A DNA stretch of 64,000 nt from CAVTLG01 sp963735495 (lineage in GTDB: Bacteria > Chloroflexota > Ktedonobacteria > Ktedonobacterales > Ktedonobacteraceae). The stretch lies in contig CAVTLG010000014.1 of assembly GCA_963735495.1 (NCBI GenBank), forward strand, positions 620,001 to 684,000, read 5' to 3'. A program made the translations under genes and the position numbers. The notes under the pieces were generated by a model. That model was not told the DNA's origin. It ran no database searches and saw only the letters and a program-made list of their open reading frames with translations. Below, piece after piece: positions 26,738 through 34,634 of this stretch; position 1 is the stretch's first letter, and every line of letters starts with the position of its first letter.

Positions 26738-26989
26738 CTAGATCAGCGGAGTCGGCGGAGCGGGTTGTGCCCCTGGTTGATACGCCACATTGTTTGTGGA
26801 ACGTCCAATGATAAAGTAGGCAAGAGCACCGAGAATGTGAGTAAAGAAGATCACCAGGAACCATAGAATTTTCTGGGTCCTTGAGAGGGACTTGTTTCTC
26901 ACACAATCACCCAGTATCCAGAGCCAGAAAACCGTTGTGAGCAAGAGAATGACAGCAAGAATGACGCCGAAAAGAGTATGAAAGATCAT
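26738..26989 (-). CDS. Small PLDc_N-domain membrane protein
   Basis: An 83-residue protein with two membrane helices. The first is FGVILAVILLLTTVFWLWIL. The second is in KILWFLVIFFTHILGALAYFIIGR (quoted in part), preceded by CVRNKSLSRTQK. This matches the phospholipase D/nuclease N-terminal domain family, found alone in many bacteria and of unclear function. The tail is proline-rich. I start at 26989 (MIFHTLFG), where AGGAGCG is upstream; an ATG at 27031 is less likely. Confidence 0.8.
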   Translation of the reverse strand: MIFHTLFGVILAVILLLTTVFWLWILGDCVRNKSLSRTQKILWFLVIFFTHILGALAYFIIGRSTNNVAYQPGAQPAPPTPLI

Positions 26990-27172
26990 AGTACGCTCCT
27001 TTTTAAAATCATCGAGAGAAAGCTGAAACAAACTCTAGTCAGTATAACGACACCGGTTTGCATGAATCAAATCTGTGGGCGTATTTAGTGTAAATGGGCT
27101 ACCCTGCTTAGCGCATTGCGTCACGAGAAATCTTACAGGGAGTAAGCTTCTCACTCCTTTTCCCTACCACTT

Positions 27173-27203
27173 TTGACCTGGAGTGCACTCCAGGTTGTAT
27201 GCT
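27173..27203 (+). promoter_or_regulatory. MerR-type promoter-operator with 19-bp spacer
   Basis: TTGACC (27173-27178) and TATGCT (27198-27203) are 19 bp apart, the over-long spacing that MerR-family activators correct by bending DNA. The spacer overlaps a perfect 20-bp palindrome, ACCTGGAGTGCACTCCAGGT, at 27076+100, that is 27176-27195. The truncated MerR gene follows 33 bp downstream with a strong AGGAGGG ribosome site. Confidence 0.85.
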
Positions 27204-27235
27204 TTTGTCAATAACCAAGAGTCAGGAGGGAATTG

Positions 27236-27799
27236 ATGGATAACGGTCTAACCATCCAGCAAGTCGCGCAAAGAACTGGCCTCAGTATCCATACATTGCG
27301 CTATTACGAACATTTAGGCCTTCTCGCCTCTGTTCATCGCTTGCCTAATGGATATAGACGCTACGATGAGGGCGACCTTCGCTGGATTGATCTCCTAAAA
27401 TGTTTACGCGCAAGCGCTATGCCTCTTAGCGAAATGCAGCGCTTCGCAGAGATAACACGACAGGGATCACCTAACTGCATGGTAATCCTCGACAACGTCG
27501 ATCACCTCGCGAGGATCGACGTTGTCGACATGCAACTGTTCGACCAGAGCGATCTATCCTCGCCGTCCCTGAGCGATTTCCAGACGATACCCATCGGGGT
27601 CATTGGTAAACATTTGTCGCTCCCAGGGGCGATCAACGGGAGGACTGGCGAAATGTATCCCCTGAGCTTCCAGTTGCTCAAAGAGCGCATCGAGGTTCTC
27701 AGTACTCAATTCGATATGGATGGCTCCGCGCGGCGCGTTCGGCCACTTCGACACATCCATTTTGAGCAATCCGATGGTTCCTTCTCCCAATCGGAGTAA
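27236..27799 (+). pseudogene. Truncated MerR-family regulator
   Basis: The first 80 residues (27236-27475) are a clear MerR DNA-binding domain: LTIQQVAQRTGLSIHTLRYY, LPNGYRRYDEGDLRWIDLLK and MPLSEMQRFAEITRQG. Normally a dimerisation coiled coil of 40 or more residues follows. Here homology stops at about 27475, and the frame runs on by chance through a hairpin and the antisense of the VOC gene to 27799. Start ATG 27236 has AGGAGGG 6-7 bases upstream. The gene was probably broken by a rearrangement that placed the MarR-VOC operon tail against it. A truncated DNA-binding fragment could still be made. Confidence 0.75.
27489..27528. terminator. Hairpin between truncated merR and the VOC gene
   Basis: A 14-bp perfect inverted repeat, TCGACAACGTCGAT and its complement, flanks a 12-base loop (27503-27514) that contains CCTCGCGAGG, itself self-complementary. 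It lies between the 3' end of the VOC gene (27554) and the end of the MerR homology. No T-run follows on either strand, so termination is only a possible role. It may instead mark the recombination site. Confidence 0.45.
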
Positions 27800-27916
27800 G
27801 GCAAAGTGCGCATTTTGGACCTGGAGCTCAAAACCGAACTGTTGATAGAATGCGACGGAGCGTTCGACGTCACTCACGGGTAGGCTAATGCCTTCAAAAC
27901 GCATGGTTTCTGTCAT
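27554..27916 (-). CDS. VOC-superfamily protein
   Basis: A 120-residue glyoxalase/bleomycin-resistance fold protein: MRFEGISLPVSDVERSVAFY, QFGFELQ, RGAIHIELSTENLDALFEQL, and the closing FTNDPDGYRLEIAQ with the conserved glutamate metal ligand. The start at 27916 has AGAAAGAAG upstream; the longer frame to 28093 overlaps the MarR gene and is not used. It lies 25 bp downstream of the MarR gene, so the regulator probably controls it. A detoxification or antibiotic-binding role is typical but not shown here. Confidence 0.87.
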   Translation of the reverse strand: MTETMRFEGISLPVSDVERSVAFYQQFGFELQVQNAHFALLRLGEGTIGLLKMDVSKWPNAPRGAIHIELSTENLDALFEQLEAQGIHFASPPVDRPWERQMFTNDPDGYRLEIAQGRRG

Positions 27917-27941
27917 GGGTATTCTTCTTTCTAGCGTAAGG

Positions 27942-28496
27942 CTATCTTTCAGGCGAATGTTCAGTAAGCGAAATGAAGAGTTTGACAAGTAGCTGCTGCA
28001 GCGTTTCCTGTTCTTTGTTGTCCAGACCAGCAAAGAATGCTGCATCCACTTGCTCTCTCGCTTGTCGAATCTGCTGTAATTCCGCTTGCCCAACTGCTGT
28101 CAGTTTCACGACGTGCCGTCGTCGGTCGAGTGGATCAACCTGTCGTTCAATGTACCCTCGCTGTTCGAGAACATCGAGGAGTGCCACCATGTTGGCACGA
28201 TCAATCGTCAGGATCTGCGCCAGATGTTGTTGAGATGCCTGACCAATGGCTTCAAGCAGCAGCAGAATCCCATAGTGAGAGGGATGCAGTTCCCAGGCAC
28301 TGAGGACCTGTGTAAACTGACGACGAGCTTCTCGTCCCAGGCGGCCCAATAAGTAGGCTCGGTCGGTGAGAAGGCGCTCTGGTAAGGCATGCACAATGCC
28401 TGTATTCAACGCTTCTTGATCATTTGGAGACGCTGGATGGTTTCCAGGGTGTTTGTTCGCGTGAGCTGCCGATGCGTCTCCTTTTGCGCTCGTCAT
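27942..28496 (-). CDS. MarR-family transcriptional regulator
   Basis: The 184-residue winged-helix regulator has a 35-residue polar N-terminal extension, then the dimerisation helix, HPSHYGILLLLEAIG, and the HTH QASQQHLAQILTIDRANMVALLDVLEQRG (quoted in pieces), and the wing VDPLDRRRHVVKLT. MarR proteins usually repress their own operon and release on binding small aromatic ligands. The start at 28496 is chosen because upstream codons lie in a palindrome and show no homology. It heads a two-gene operon with the VOC gene. The 55-bp palindrome at 28550-28604 is the likely operator. Confidence 0.88.
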   Translation of the reverse strand: MTSAKGDASAAHANKHPGNHPASPNDQEALNTGIVHALPERLLTDRAYLLGRLGREARRQFTQVLSAWELHPSHYGILLLLEAIGQASQQHLAQILTIDRANMVALLDVLEQRGYIERQVDPLDRRRHVVKLTAVGQAELQQIRQAREQVDAAFFAGLDNKEQETLQQLLVKLFISLTEHSPER

Positions 28497-28549
28497 GATC
28501 CTGCCTTCTTTAAGCAGAGGCTCTGATCGGAGAAAAGCATGCGAAAAAT

Positions 28550-28604
28550 CTCCTGTATATTGTTGGTAAGTACAATCATTGTACCTACCAACAATATACA
28601 GGAG
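28550..28604. promoter_or_regulatory. Near-perfect 55-bp palindrome upstream of the MarR gene
   Basis: Two 27-base arms (28550-28576 and 28578-28604) surround a single C. They differ at one position, and each begins CTCCTGTATATTGTTGGTA. The palindrome lies 54 bp before the MarR ATG and 35 bp after the stop of the GH30 gene on the same strand. Read on the minus strand it is followed by GATTTTT. It could be a MarR operator, a terminator for the GH30 gene, or both. The arms contain TATATT and TACAAT words that could serve as -10 elements. Confidence 0.7.
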
Positions 28605-28639
28605 TCGTTTGCGTTTGTCAAGGGCGAGAGGATACTGCC

Positions 28640-30538
28640 CTAGACCGCTACGAGGCTCCATTGCTGATTGGTCCCGCTATTATTCGCCCACTGGATGATC
28701 GCAGCTCCTTCAGTGGTTGAAGCCCCTGAGACATCGGCCAGCATCCCACTATTCCGGTTGACAAGCTCATAATAGCCGCCACTGATCGAGACGAGACTCC
28801 ATTGCTGGTTTGTGCCCCCATTGCTCGGCCACTGGAGAATCTTCGCTCCCTCAGCGGTCGAGGCTCCCGAGACATCCAGCACCAACCCACTGTTCCGATT
28901 GACAATGGTATCGTAACCGTTGCCAAGAGAGACGAGCTGCCATTGCTGATTGGTCCCACCATCATTTGCCCACTGGATAGCTTTGGCTCCAGGAACTTTA
29001 GAAGCTCCCGAGACATCGGCCAGCATGCTGCTATTTCGATTGACAAGCTCATAATAAGCGGGAGTGTAGGTGACATTAGGAATGACAAAGGTCGTGATGG
29101 ACTGAGCAGGCAGTGAAGCAGTAAACGTCTTGTTCGCAACGCTAATCCCTGACAATTGCGCAAGATTCTCCGTCGCCGAGGTCTGATAAGGCGTCGCCGT
29201 CGTCCCCACGCCGCTAAAGGCTGCAAGGTTATACGCGACCGACTCACTGCTGGTTGAGCTATTGGTGGTAACGATGGTCAGCGAGTCCGTGCTGGAGTTA
29301 TAGGCCGTAAAGCTGTTGGCGTCGCTGTTGCCGATCATGGTGGCACCCTCGCGCACAAACTTGCTATAATTGCCCATCGCATAGTAGCGCGTCGGGTACG
29401 AGATAGCGTTGCTACTATCGCGATACGCCAGCCCCCAGTCATCGTCGGGCGAATCTCCCAGTTCGTTTACCGCCTGCCAGGCAACCCAGGCACTGGGATG
29501 AAGATGCTGCTCATCGTCGAGAACTTCGTTGGAAAGCGCCAGCGCCGCACCAATCTCTGAGCCCTGATTGCCCGCGCCCCATTCAGACATCCAGAGTCGC
29601 TTGCCATCTGTCTGTCCAGGGTAAGCATAGGCATTTGCACGATTTGTGTCGCTGCCACCATAGGCATGCGTATTCCACTGGGCCATGTCGGCTTTTGTGC
29701 TGCTTGAGTAGGACTCGTAATCGTTGTAGGCCTCGGCGATAGTATTGTCATCCTGGGCCGATACAGAGGTGTAGGCCGAGGCTCCATTCGAAACCAGTGC
29801 TTGTTCAACCAGAGGAATGATCGTGTTCTGGTCGGTTGCGGAGACCGCCATGCCTTCCTGGGTGCCAGTCGAGGTCCACCAGCTCGATGAAGGCTCATTG
29901 AATGGCTCAACTGTTTGCAGCGTGATGCCGAAGTTATTGTGGAAATGCTGGGCGATAGTCGCGAGATAGCTGGCGTAGGCGCTGTAGTACGCGGAATTGA
30001 GATTTTCGGCCCCACTCGCGCCGCCAGAGGTACAACTATTGTCCAGCATCCAGGCAGGCGCCGAATTGGCAAAGCCCTCGAAGGTATCAGCCCCAAGTGC
30101 CTGTGCCTCCTGCGCAAACCAGAGCTGGTTGGCATCGTTCGTCCAGACGTAATTGCCGTTCGTGGGCTCAAAAGAGGGAATGTTGCGGTCGGCAGCCGCT
30201 TGCTGACTCTCACAGACGTTCGTCGAACCATCTGCGCCAAAATTATAGCGCACAACATTGAGACCCAGACCGCTGCTGGGATTGTAGAGCGCCTCGGCTA
30301 GAGCAAGGCGCTGGCTCTGACTCCAGCCGCCGATGATGTTGGCCCACCAGGCCATGCTTGTGCCCCAGCCCTGGATGGTCTGATACTGCAATCCAGGGGT
30401 CACTGTTACCGTGTAATCAGCGTGAGCAATTGATGTGGAGGCTACCTGTGTACTAAACAGTACTCCCAACGTAAAGAATGCTGTCAAAACGGAAAGTATG
30501 CGGAATCTGCGCTGACGATGCTGATGCTGACGATGCAT
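28640..30538 (-). CDS. Secreted GH30-type endo-beta-1,6-galactanase-like enzyme with ricin-type lectin
   Basis: A 632-residue exoenzyme. A signal peptide (residues 1-40, cleavage after AHA) leads to a (beta/alpha)8 GH30 domain with acid/base E215 in EPFNEPSSSWW and nucleophile E319 in LWMSEWGAG. A beta-sandwich follows to about 490. Three ricin-type (CBM13-like) repeats fill the C terminus, each with YELVNRNS, DVSGAS and QQW motifs. The sequence around TQEGMAVSATDQNTI resembles subfamily 5 beta-1,6-galactanases. It probably cuts galactan side chains outside the cell. It shares strand and locus with the sugar ABC transporter upstream, separated by a MITE-like repeat. Confidence 0.85.
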   Translation of the reverse strand: MHRQHQHRQRRFRILSVLTAFFTLGVLFSTQVASTSIAHADYTVTVTPGLQYQTIQGWGTSMAWWANIIGGWSQSQRLALAEALYNPSSGLGLNVVRYNFGADGSTNVCESQQAAADRNIPSFEPTNGNYVWTNDANQLWFAQEAQALGADTFEGFANSAPAWMLDNSCTSGGASGAENLNSAYYSAYASYLATIAQHFHNNFGITLQTVEPFNEPSSSWWTSTGTQEGMAVSATDQNTIIPLVEQALVSNGASAYTSVSAQDDNTIAEAYNDYESYSSSTKADMAQWNTHAYGGSDTNRANAYAYPGQTDGKRLWMSEWGAGNQGSEIGAALALSNEVLDDEQHLHPSAWVAWQAVNELGDSPDDDWGLAYRDSSNAISYPTRYYAMGNYSKFVREGATMIGNSDANSFTAYNSSTDSLTIVTTNSSTSSESVAYNLAAFSGVGTTATPYQTSATENLAQLSGISVANKTFTASLPAQSITTFVIPNVTYTPAYYELVNRNSSMLADVSGASKVPGAKAIQWANDGGTNQQWQLVSLGNGYDTIVNRNSGLVLDVSGASTAEGAKILQWPSNGGTNQQWSLVSISGGYYELVNRNSGMLADVSGASTTEGAAIIQWANNSGTNQQWSLVAV

Positions 30539-30610
30539 AAACTCATCTCCTTGCAGTTCGAGCAGGCACGCTCAATGTGCCTATGTGACTACTGTGACAA
30601 CCATACTGCT

Positions 30611-30723
30611 CTCCGTCCATGCGGGGGAAATGGGGTAGGGGCGTGTCCTTGCGACCGCCCCAGGGCGCACGCGAGGTGACGCCCCTACCCCATTTCCCAA
30701 CATTTCCCCCCGGAAGGATGGAG
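30611..30723. repeat. Intact palindromic MITE-like element, 113 bp
   Basis: Imperfect terminal inverted repeats begin CTCCGTCCATGCGGGGGAAA and end in the complement-like TTTCCCCCCGGAAGGATGGAG type of sequence. Inside them a 17-bp perfect inverted repeat pairs 30628-30644 (AAATGGGGTAGGGGCGT) with 30679-30695. The core matches both halves of the IS-split repeat at 109-515/2073-2096 and supplies its empty target site. It carries no coding capacity. It sits between the GH30 gene and the ABC permease genes and could fold as an RNA hairpin. Confidence 0.8.
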
Positions 30724-30751
30724 ACCCAAACATACGTGTGACAAACATACG

Positions 30752-31654
30752 TTAGCCTTGAATACCGGAGCGCGCAATACCTTCCGCGATATAGCGCTGT
30801 AAGAAAAGGAAAAGTATAACCAGCGGGAGAATGGCGACAGACACGCCCATGAAGAGTTCAGGGATATTGATGGTCTGCGCGGTGAGGAAGGTCGAGAGCA
30901 CGACCTGTACGGTCCACGACGAAGAGTCCTGGCCGACTACCAGAGGCCAGAGGAACGCGTTCCAACTGCCAATGAATGAGATGACGCCGAGCGCGACCAG
31001 TGTAGGGATCGAGTTTGGCAAGAGGACGCGCCAGTAGAGTCCAAAGTAGCCCAGACCATCGACGCGCCCGGCATCTTCCAGCTCACGGGGAAAGTTCAGG
31101 AAGGCCTGGCGGAAGAGGAAACAGGCAAAGGCGCTGAACAGATCTGGGACGATGATGCCTTGCAGGGTGCTGACCCAGCCTAACTCACTGACGATGATGT
31201 ATTTGGGAATAAACGTTACCGCACCCGGCACCATCAGCGTCACAATAATCAGAAAGAAGATGGGCTTACTCCAGCGTGAGGGGATGCGTGCCAGGGCATA
31301 GCCAGCCATAGAGGCGAAAAACAACTGGCCGATGGCCTCCACAATCGCGATGATTGCCGAGTTCAAAAGTCCGGTGCCCATAGGAGCCGATGGATCGTTG
31401 AAGAGCGTCGCGATATTGCTCCACTGCGGCACTTTGGCCCACCAACTCCAGTTAAACGAGGTAATCTCTATCTGGGTCATCAAGGCGTCACGGGCAATAA
31501 TGTAGAACGGGATCAAAAAGAGAATGGCACTCAAAACCAATGCCAGGTAGATAAAAAAGGCGCGCGCCGGGTGCCCACGCCGCAGCTTGAGCGGCTTGCG
31601 TCTCGCAGTTACGCTGGTCGGGAACGGCCTCTGTTGCTTATGTATCATATCCAT
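30752..31654 (-). CDS. Carbohydrate ABC transporter permease (MalG type)
   Basis: A 300-residue inner-membrane subunit with about six helices. The EAA loop that docks the ATPase is LEDAGRVDGLGYFGLYWRV (near residue 195). The basic N-terminal tail precedes FFIYLALVLSAILFLIPFYI. It is third in the binding-protein/MalF/MalG operon, 27 bp after the MalF-type gene. No ATPase gene is present, so a shared MsmK/MalK-type ATPase encoded elsewhere is expected, as is common for CUT1 transporters. Confidence 0.9.
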   Translation of the reverse strand: MDMIHKQQRPFPTSVTARRKPLKLRRGHPARAFFIYLALVLSAILFLIPFYIIARDALMTQIEITSFNWSWWAKVPQWSNIATLFNDPSAPMGTGLLNSAIIAIVEAIGQLFFASMAGYALARIPSRWSKPIFFLIIVTLMVPGAVTFIPKYIIVSELGWVSTLQGIIVPDLFSAFACFLFRQAFLNFPRELEDAGRVDGLGYFGLYWRVLLPNSIPTLVALGVISFIGSWNAFLWPLVVGQDSSSWTVQVVLSTFLTAQTINIPELFMGVSVAILPLVILFLFLQRYIAEGIARSGIQG

Positions 31655-31681
31655 TTGGAATAGTCCTCTTCTAGCGCCAGT

Positions 31682-32668
31682 CTAACGATCAGAGCGGCCA
31701 AAACCGAAGATACGCCCCTGGACAAGCGTAAATAGCACAATAATCGCGGTCAGAATAAACGATCCGGCATCCCCGCGTCCAAAGTCTAACTGGCTAAAGC
31801 TCACCGTGTACAGATACATCAAGGGCGTGCGTGCCAGGCCGACATTGCCCGTTGAGCCATAGCTCGTCAGGATATTGTAAAATTCGTCAAAGGCTTGAAA
31901 TGCTGCGATCAAGAGGAGTAAAAGGACGGAGACCGAAGTGTTGCGCAGCATGGGAAACGTGATGTAGCGGAAGGTTTTCCAGCCTGAGTGTGCTCCGTCA
32001 ACCTGTGCTGCTTCGTAGATGCTACGCGGAATATCCTGCAAGCCGGCCAGGAAGATGATCATATAGAAGCCGACCTGGAGCCAGAGGCGCACCGTCACCA
32101 GCACCAGCCAGTACCAGGGCGGATTAGGGGTGCTGATCCAGGAAATAGGCGCGATGTTAAACAGACCCAGCACCATATTCACCAGACCATAGGGCAGGCC
32201 GTTGAACAGGCTCATTTTCCAGACCACGGCGGCGGCGGTATAGGAGATAGCGGTGGGCAGAAAGAAGACCGAGCGGAAAAAGCCGCTCAGGAAATGGGCG
32301 GAACTGACCAGTAGAGCTAGCGCCAGTGAGAGCGCAAATGTCGTTGGCACAATGAACACAGCAAAGAGTATAAAGGTCACAATGGCCTTTTGAAAATCGG
32401 CGTCGGTCAGCATTGACCAGTAGTTGCTGAGTCCGACGAAAGCGCTCGGGGTGACAGTGCCCTGAGCCTGGGAAAGGCTCAGCACGAAACCCCAGGCAAT
32501 CGGAATGTAGACAAAAATCAGCAAACCGAGCACCATGGGTCCGATCATCATCCAGAACGCGAGGGTTTGTCGCCAATGGGGGAAGCGCGACCGCGTGGGC
32601 GACTTTGCCGGCCCCGTCTGGAGTCCGCCGGGAGCTTCCCCAGCAGTACTTACCTGTGAACTCATCAT
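31682..32668 (-). CDS. Carbohydrate ABC transporter permease (MalF type)
   Basis: A 328-residue permease with about six membrane helices after a cytoplasmic proline-rich head. The EAA motif is IYEAAQVDGAHSGWKTFRYI (near 230). The start is one of two adjacent ATGs (32668 or 32665) directly after GAGAGGATT; the track-length version to 32692 ignores this ribosome site. It is the second gene of the operon, between the binding protein and the MalG-type permease. Confidence 0.9.
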   Translation of the reverse strand: MMSSQVSTAGEAPGGLQTGPAKSPTRSRFPHWRQTLAFWMMIGPMVLGLLIFVYIPIAWGFVLSLSQAQGTVTPSAFVGLSNYWSMLTDADFQKAIVTFILFAVFIVPTTFALSLALALLVSSAHFLSGFFRSVFFLPTAISYTAAAVVWKMSLFNGLPYGLVNMVLGLFNIAPISWISTPNPPWYWLVLVTVRLWLQVGFYMIIFLAGLQDIPRSIYEAAQVDGAHSGWKTFRYITFPMLRNTSVSVLLLLLIAAFQAFDEFYNILTSYGSTGNVGLARTPLMYLYTVSFSQLDFGRGDAGSFILTAIIVLFTLVQGRIFGFGRSDR

Positions 32669-32755
32669 AATCCTCTCGAATCCAGCGAGCAAGAGGCGTC
32701 TCCGGGGGCCTGAGCCTGGAGACGCTCCTCGTGGAGTAGTGTGGCCAGTTAAGGG

Positions 32756-34057
32756 CTAGCCGAGTATGCTTTGGAGTTCGGTCTGGCAGGCCTGAGCTGC
32801 CTTGTGAACCTCGGTAGCCGCATCGGCATTGCTCTTCACGATGTTTGTGACCGCGTCATTAAAGGCGTTGAACATCACGGTATCAAAGAGCGGCGAGACA
32901 GTACGACCATAGCTGTTGAGGATCTGGACCGCATCCACGGCTGGTCCGCTTTTCAGCTTGGTGGCGCTGGCGGCTGCGCTTTTGCGTGGGGGAACATGGA
33001 AGCCATAGTCCAGGCACCAATCCTGCTGCACGCTGATATTGTCAATCCACAGGGACTTCACCAGAGCTTTTGATTCCGCGACATGCTTCCCTTTGGCGTA
33101 GACCATTTCGGCCCAACCACCCCAGGGAGCTGTGGGCTTGCCACCACTATTGCCAAAGGCTGGCCAGGGGATAATGCCGAAGTCATCGCCGAGCGCCGTG
33201 ATGGTGGCGGGCATGGCCCAGAGACCACCCCACGCGATGGCCGCGAGACCGTCAATGAAGACCGAGGGGTCGGTCCAGTCGGTTGGAGCACCGGTCAGGA
33301 TCGCTTTGGATGTAGCGATCTCGCGCAGTTTCTCGAAGGATGCCGCCACCGCTGGCGTATCGAAGACAATCTCGTTATTCACGAGCAGATCGCCACCTGT
33401 CGAAAAAACCAACTGCTCCTCAAGCGCGCCGATCCCGCCATCATTGCCGACAAAGAGTCCCTTGACTTTGGATGTAGTGAGCTTGTTCGCCGCTTCCAGC
33501 AAAGCATCGGGGCTGGTCAGCGTCGCAGGATCGATGCCAGCCTTGGACAACATGCTCTTACGGTAGTACAGGAACTGCGTATCATCGAGCATCTTCACAC
33601 CGTAGATCTTGCCATTGACCGTGAAAGCGTTGAGACTGATGGGATTGAAATCGCTCTTGACGTCAGCTGTATAGAGATCGTCCAGCGGCTCAAGTATGCC
33701 CTGTTTGATCCAGGTGTCGTCTGGTGAGTAAAACTCAAAGACATCTGGCGCAGACGAAGAGAGCAGGGCGGTGTTCAGCTTGGTCGCATAGTCGCCTGGT
33801 ACCCAGGTTACTTTGACGTTGGTCTGCGACTGCGACTTGCTATAGTTCGCGGCGTAGCGCAATGCTGCTTGTTGCGTGCCAGTCTCACCATACTGATGAT
33901 ACCACTGTTGCAAAGTGGTCTTGCTGGAGGCGGAACCTCCACAGGCAGCGAGCAGGCTGCTACCTGCCGCCGCAGCTCCAGCGACTTGCAAAAAACGGCG
34001 ACGACCAAAGGTGGAGGAAAAGCGTTTCATTGATGTGTCCATAATACCAGGGGGCAT
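32756..34057 (-). CDS. Sugar-binding lipoprotein of an ABC transporter
   Basis: The extracellular solute-binding protein (family 1) is about 424-433 residues long. The N terminus carries a twin-arginine-like RRRFLQVAG and a lipobox LLAAC with the lipidated cysteine at C39 of the longest form, followed by GGSASSKTT. The rest is the two-lobe periplasmic-binding fold (SSAPDVFEFYSPDDTW, NGKIYGVKMLDDTQFLYYRK in part). Several starts are possible (34057, 34042, 34030); the ribosome site does not decide. It heads the transporter operon, whose promoter and operator lie at 34387-34436. Confidence 0.88.
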   Translation of the reverse strand: MPPGIMDTSMKRFSSTFGRRRFLQVAGAAAAGSSLLAACGGSASSKTTLQQWYHQYGETGTQQAALRYAANYSKSQSQTNVKVTWVPGDYATKLNTALLSSSAPDVFEFYSPDDTWIKQGILEPLDDLYTADVKSDFNPISLNAFTVNGKIYGVKMLDDTQFLYYRKSMLSKAGIDPATLTSPDALLEAANKLTTSKVKGLFVGNDGGIGALEEQLVFSTGGDLLVNNEIVFDTPAVAASFEKLREIATSKAILTGAPTDWTDPSVFIDGLAAIAWGGLWAMPATITALGDDFGIIPWPAFGNSGGKPTAPWGGWAEMVYAKGKHVAESKALVKSLWIDNISVQQDWCLDYGFHVPPRKSAAASATKLKSGPAVDAVQILNSYGRTVSPLFDTVMFNAFNDAVTNIVKSNADAATEVHKAAQACQTELQSILG

Positions 34058-34386
34058 CCTTTCTGCATCTCTGCATAGGTGCTCGTGCTTTCACCAAACC
34101 AGGGGAAAGCGTATCGGGCAGCAAAAATAACGGTGGCGCTTCCAGACCCCATTAAAAGAAGTCTGGTCGACCTGTCGAACTCCTATCCCATACTCAGCAG
34201 GTACTTACGTTGGCACGTGATAAATAGAAGCCATACAGGAAAAGAGAGAAGCCACAGATCAGGGCCATTGTACAAACGCAATGGTTTTCTCTATCGCACA
34301 GGCTGAATAAAAAGAGACGAATGTGGCGATGGGCGCACAGGTCTCTCTGAATGTTTGTCTGGATCACCTCCCTGTTGCCAGATTAA

Positions 34387-34436
34387 TTTATTTGGTGAAT
34401 AAAATAAATATAGAGTCCAGATTTCATTTTGTCAAG
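34387..34436 (-). promoter_or_regulatory. Promoter and ROK operator of the sugar transporter operon
   Basis: On the minus strand, TTGACA (34436-34431) and TATATT (34413-34408) are exactly 17 bp apart. The -10 runs into a palindromic site ATTTATTT-8-AAATAAAT at 34387-34410, which resembles NagC/Mlc/XylR-type ROK operators (A/T-rich TTATTT half sites). Binding there would block the start site. The transporter leader is long, about 330 bases to the first candidate ATG, and shows no other clear element. Confidence 0.85.
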
Positions 34437-34550
34437 AGGTTGACGTTGAGGGATCTGCGTCCTTGCGGGGAAACGTGGTAAAATTTTAGCTGACATGCCT
34501 CAGTAACATGTGGAAACGAAGGTGTTAGCCATTGCCTTGCCGCAGCCCTC

Positions 34551-34600
34551 TTGACAAAACGAGAACTGAGCTCTATATTTATTTTATTCACCAAATAAAT
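34551..34600 (+). promoter_or_regulatory. Promoter and ROK operator of the ROK regulator gene
   Basis: TTGACA (34551-34556), a 17-bp spacer and TATATT (34574-34579) are followed by the same operator, ATTTATTT-8-AAATAAAT, at 34577-34600. The site is an inverted copy of the one at 34387-34410, with about 30 bases shared across the -10, operator and flank. The arrangement shows autoregulation together with control of the divergent transporter. Confidence 0.87.
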
Positions 34601-34634
34601 TAATTTGGCAGTAAAGAAATGAGAAGATGCAGTG

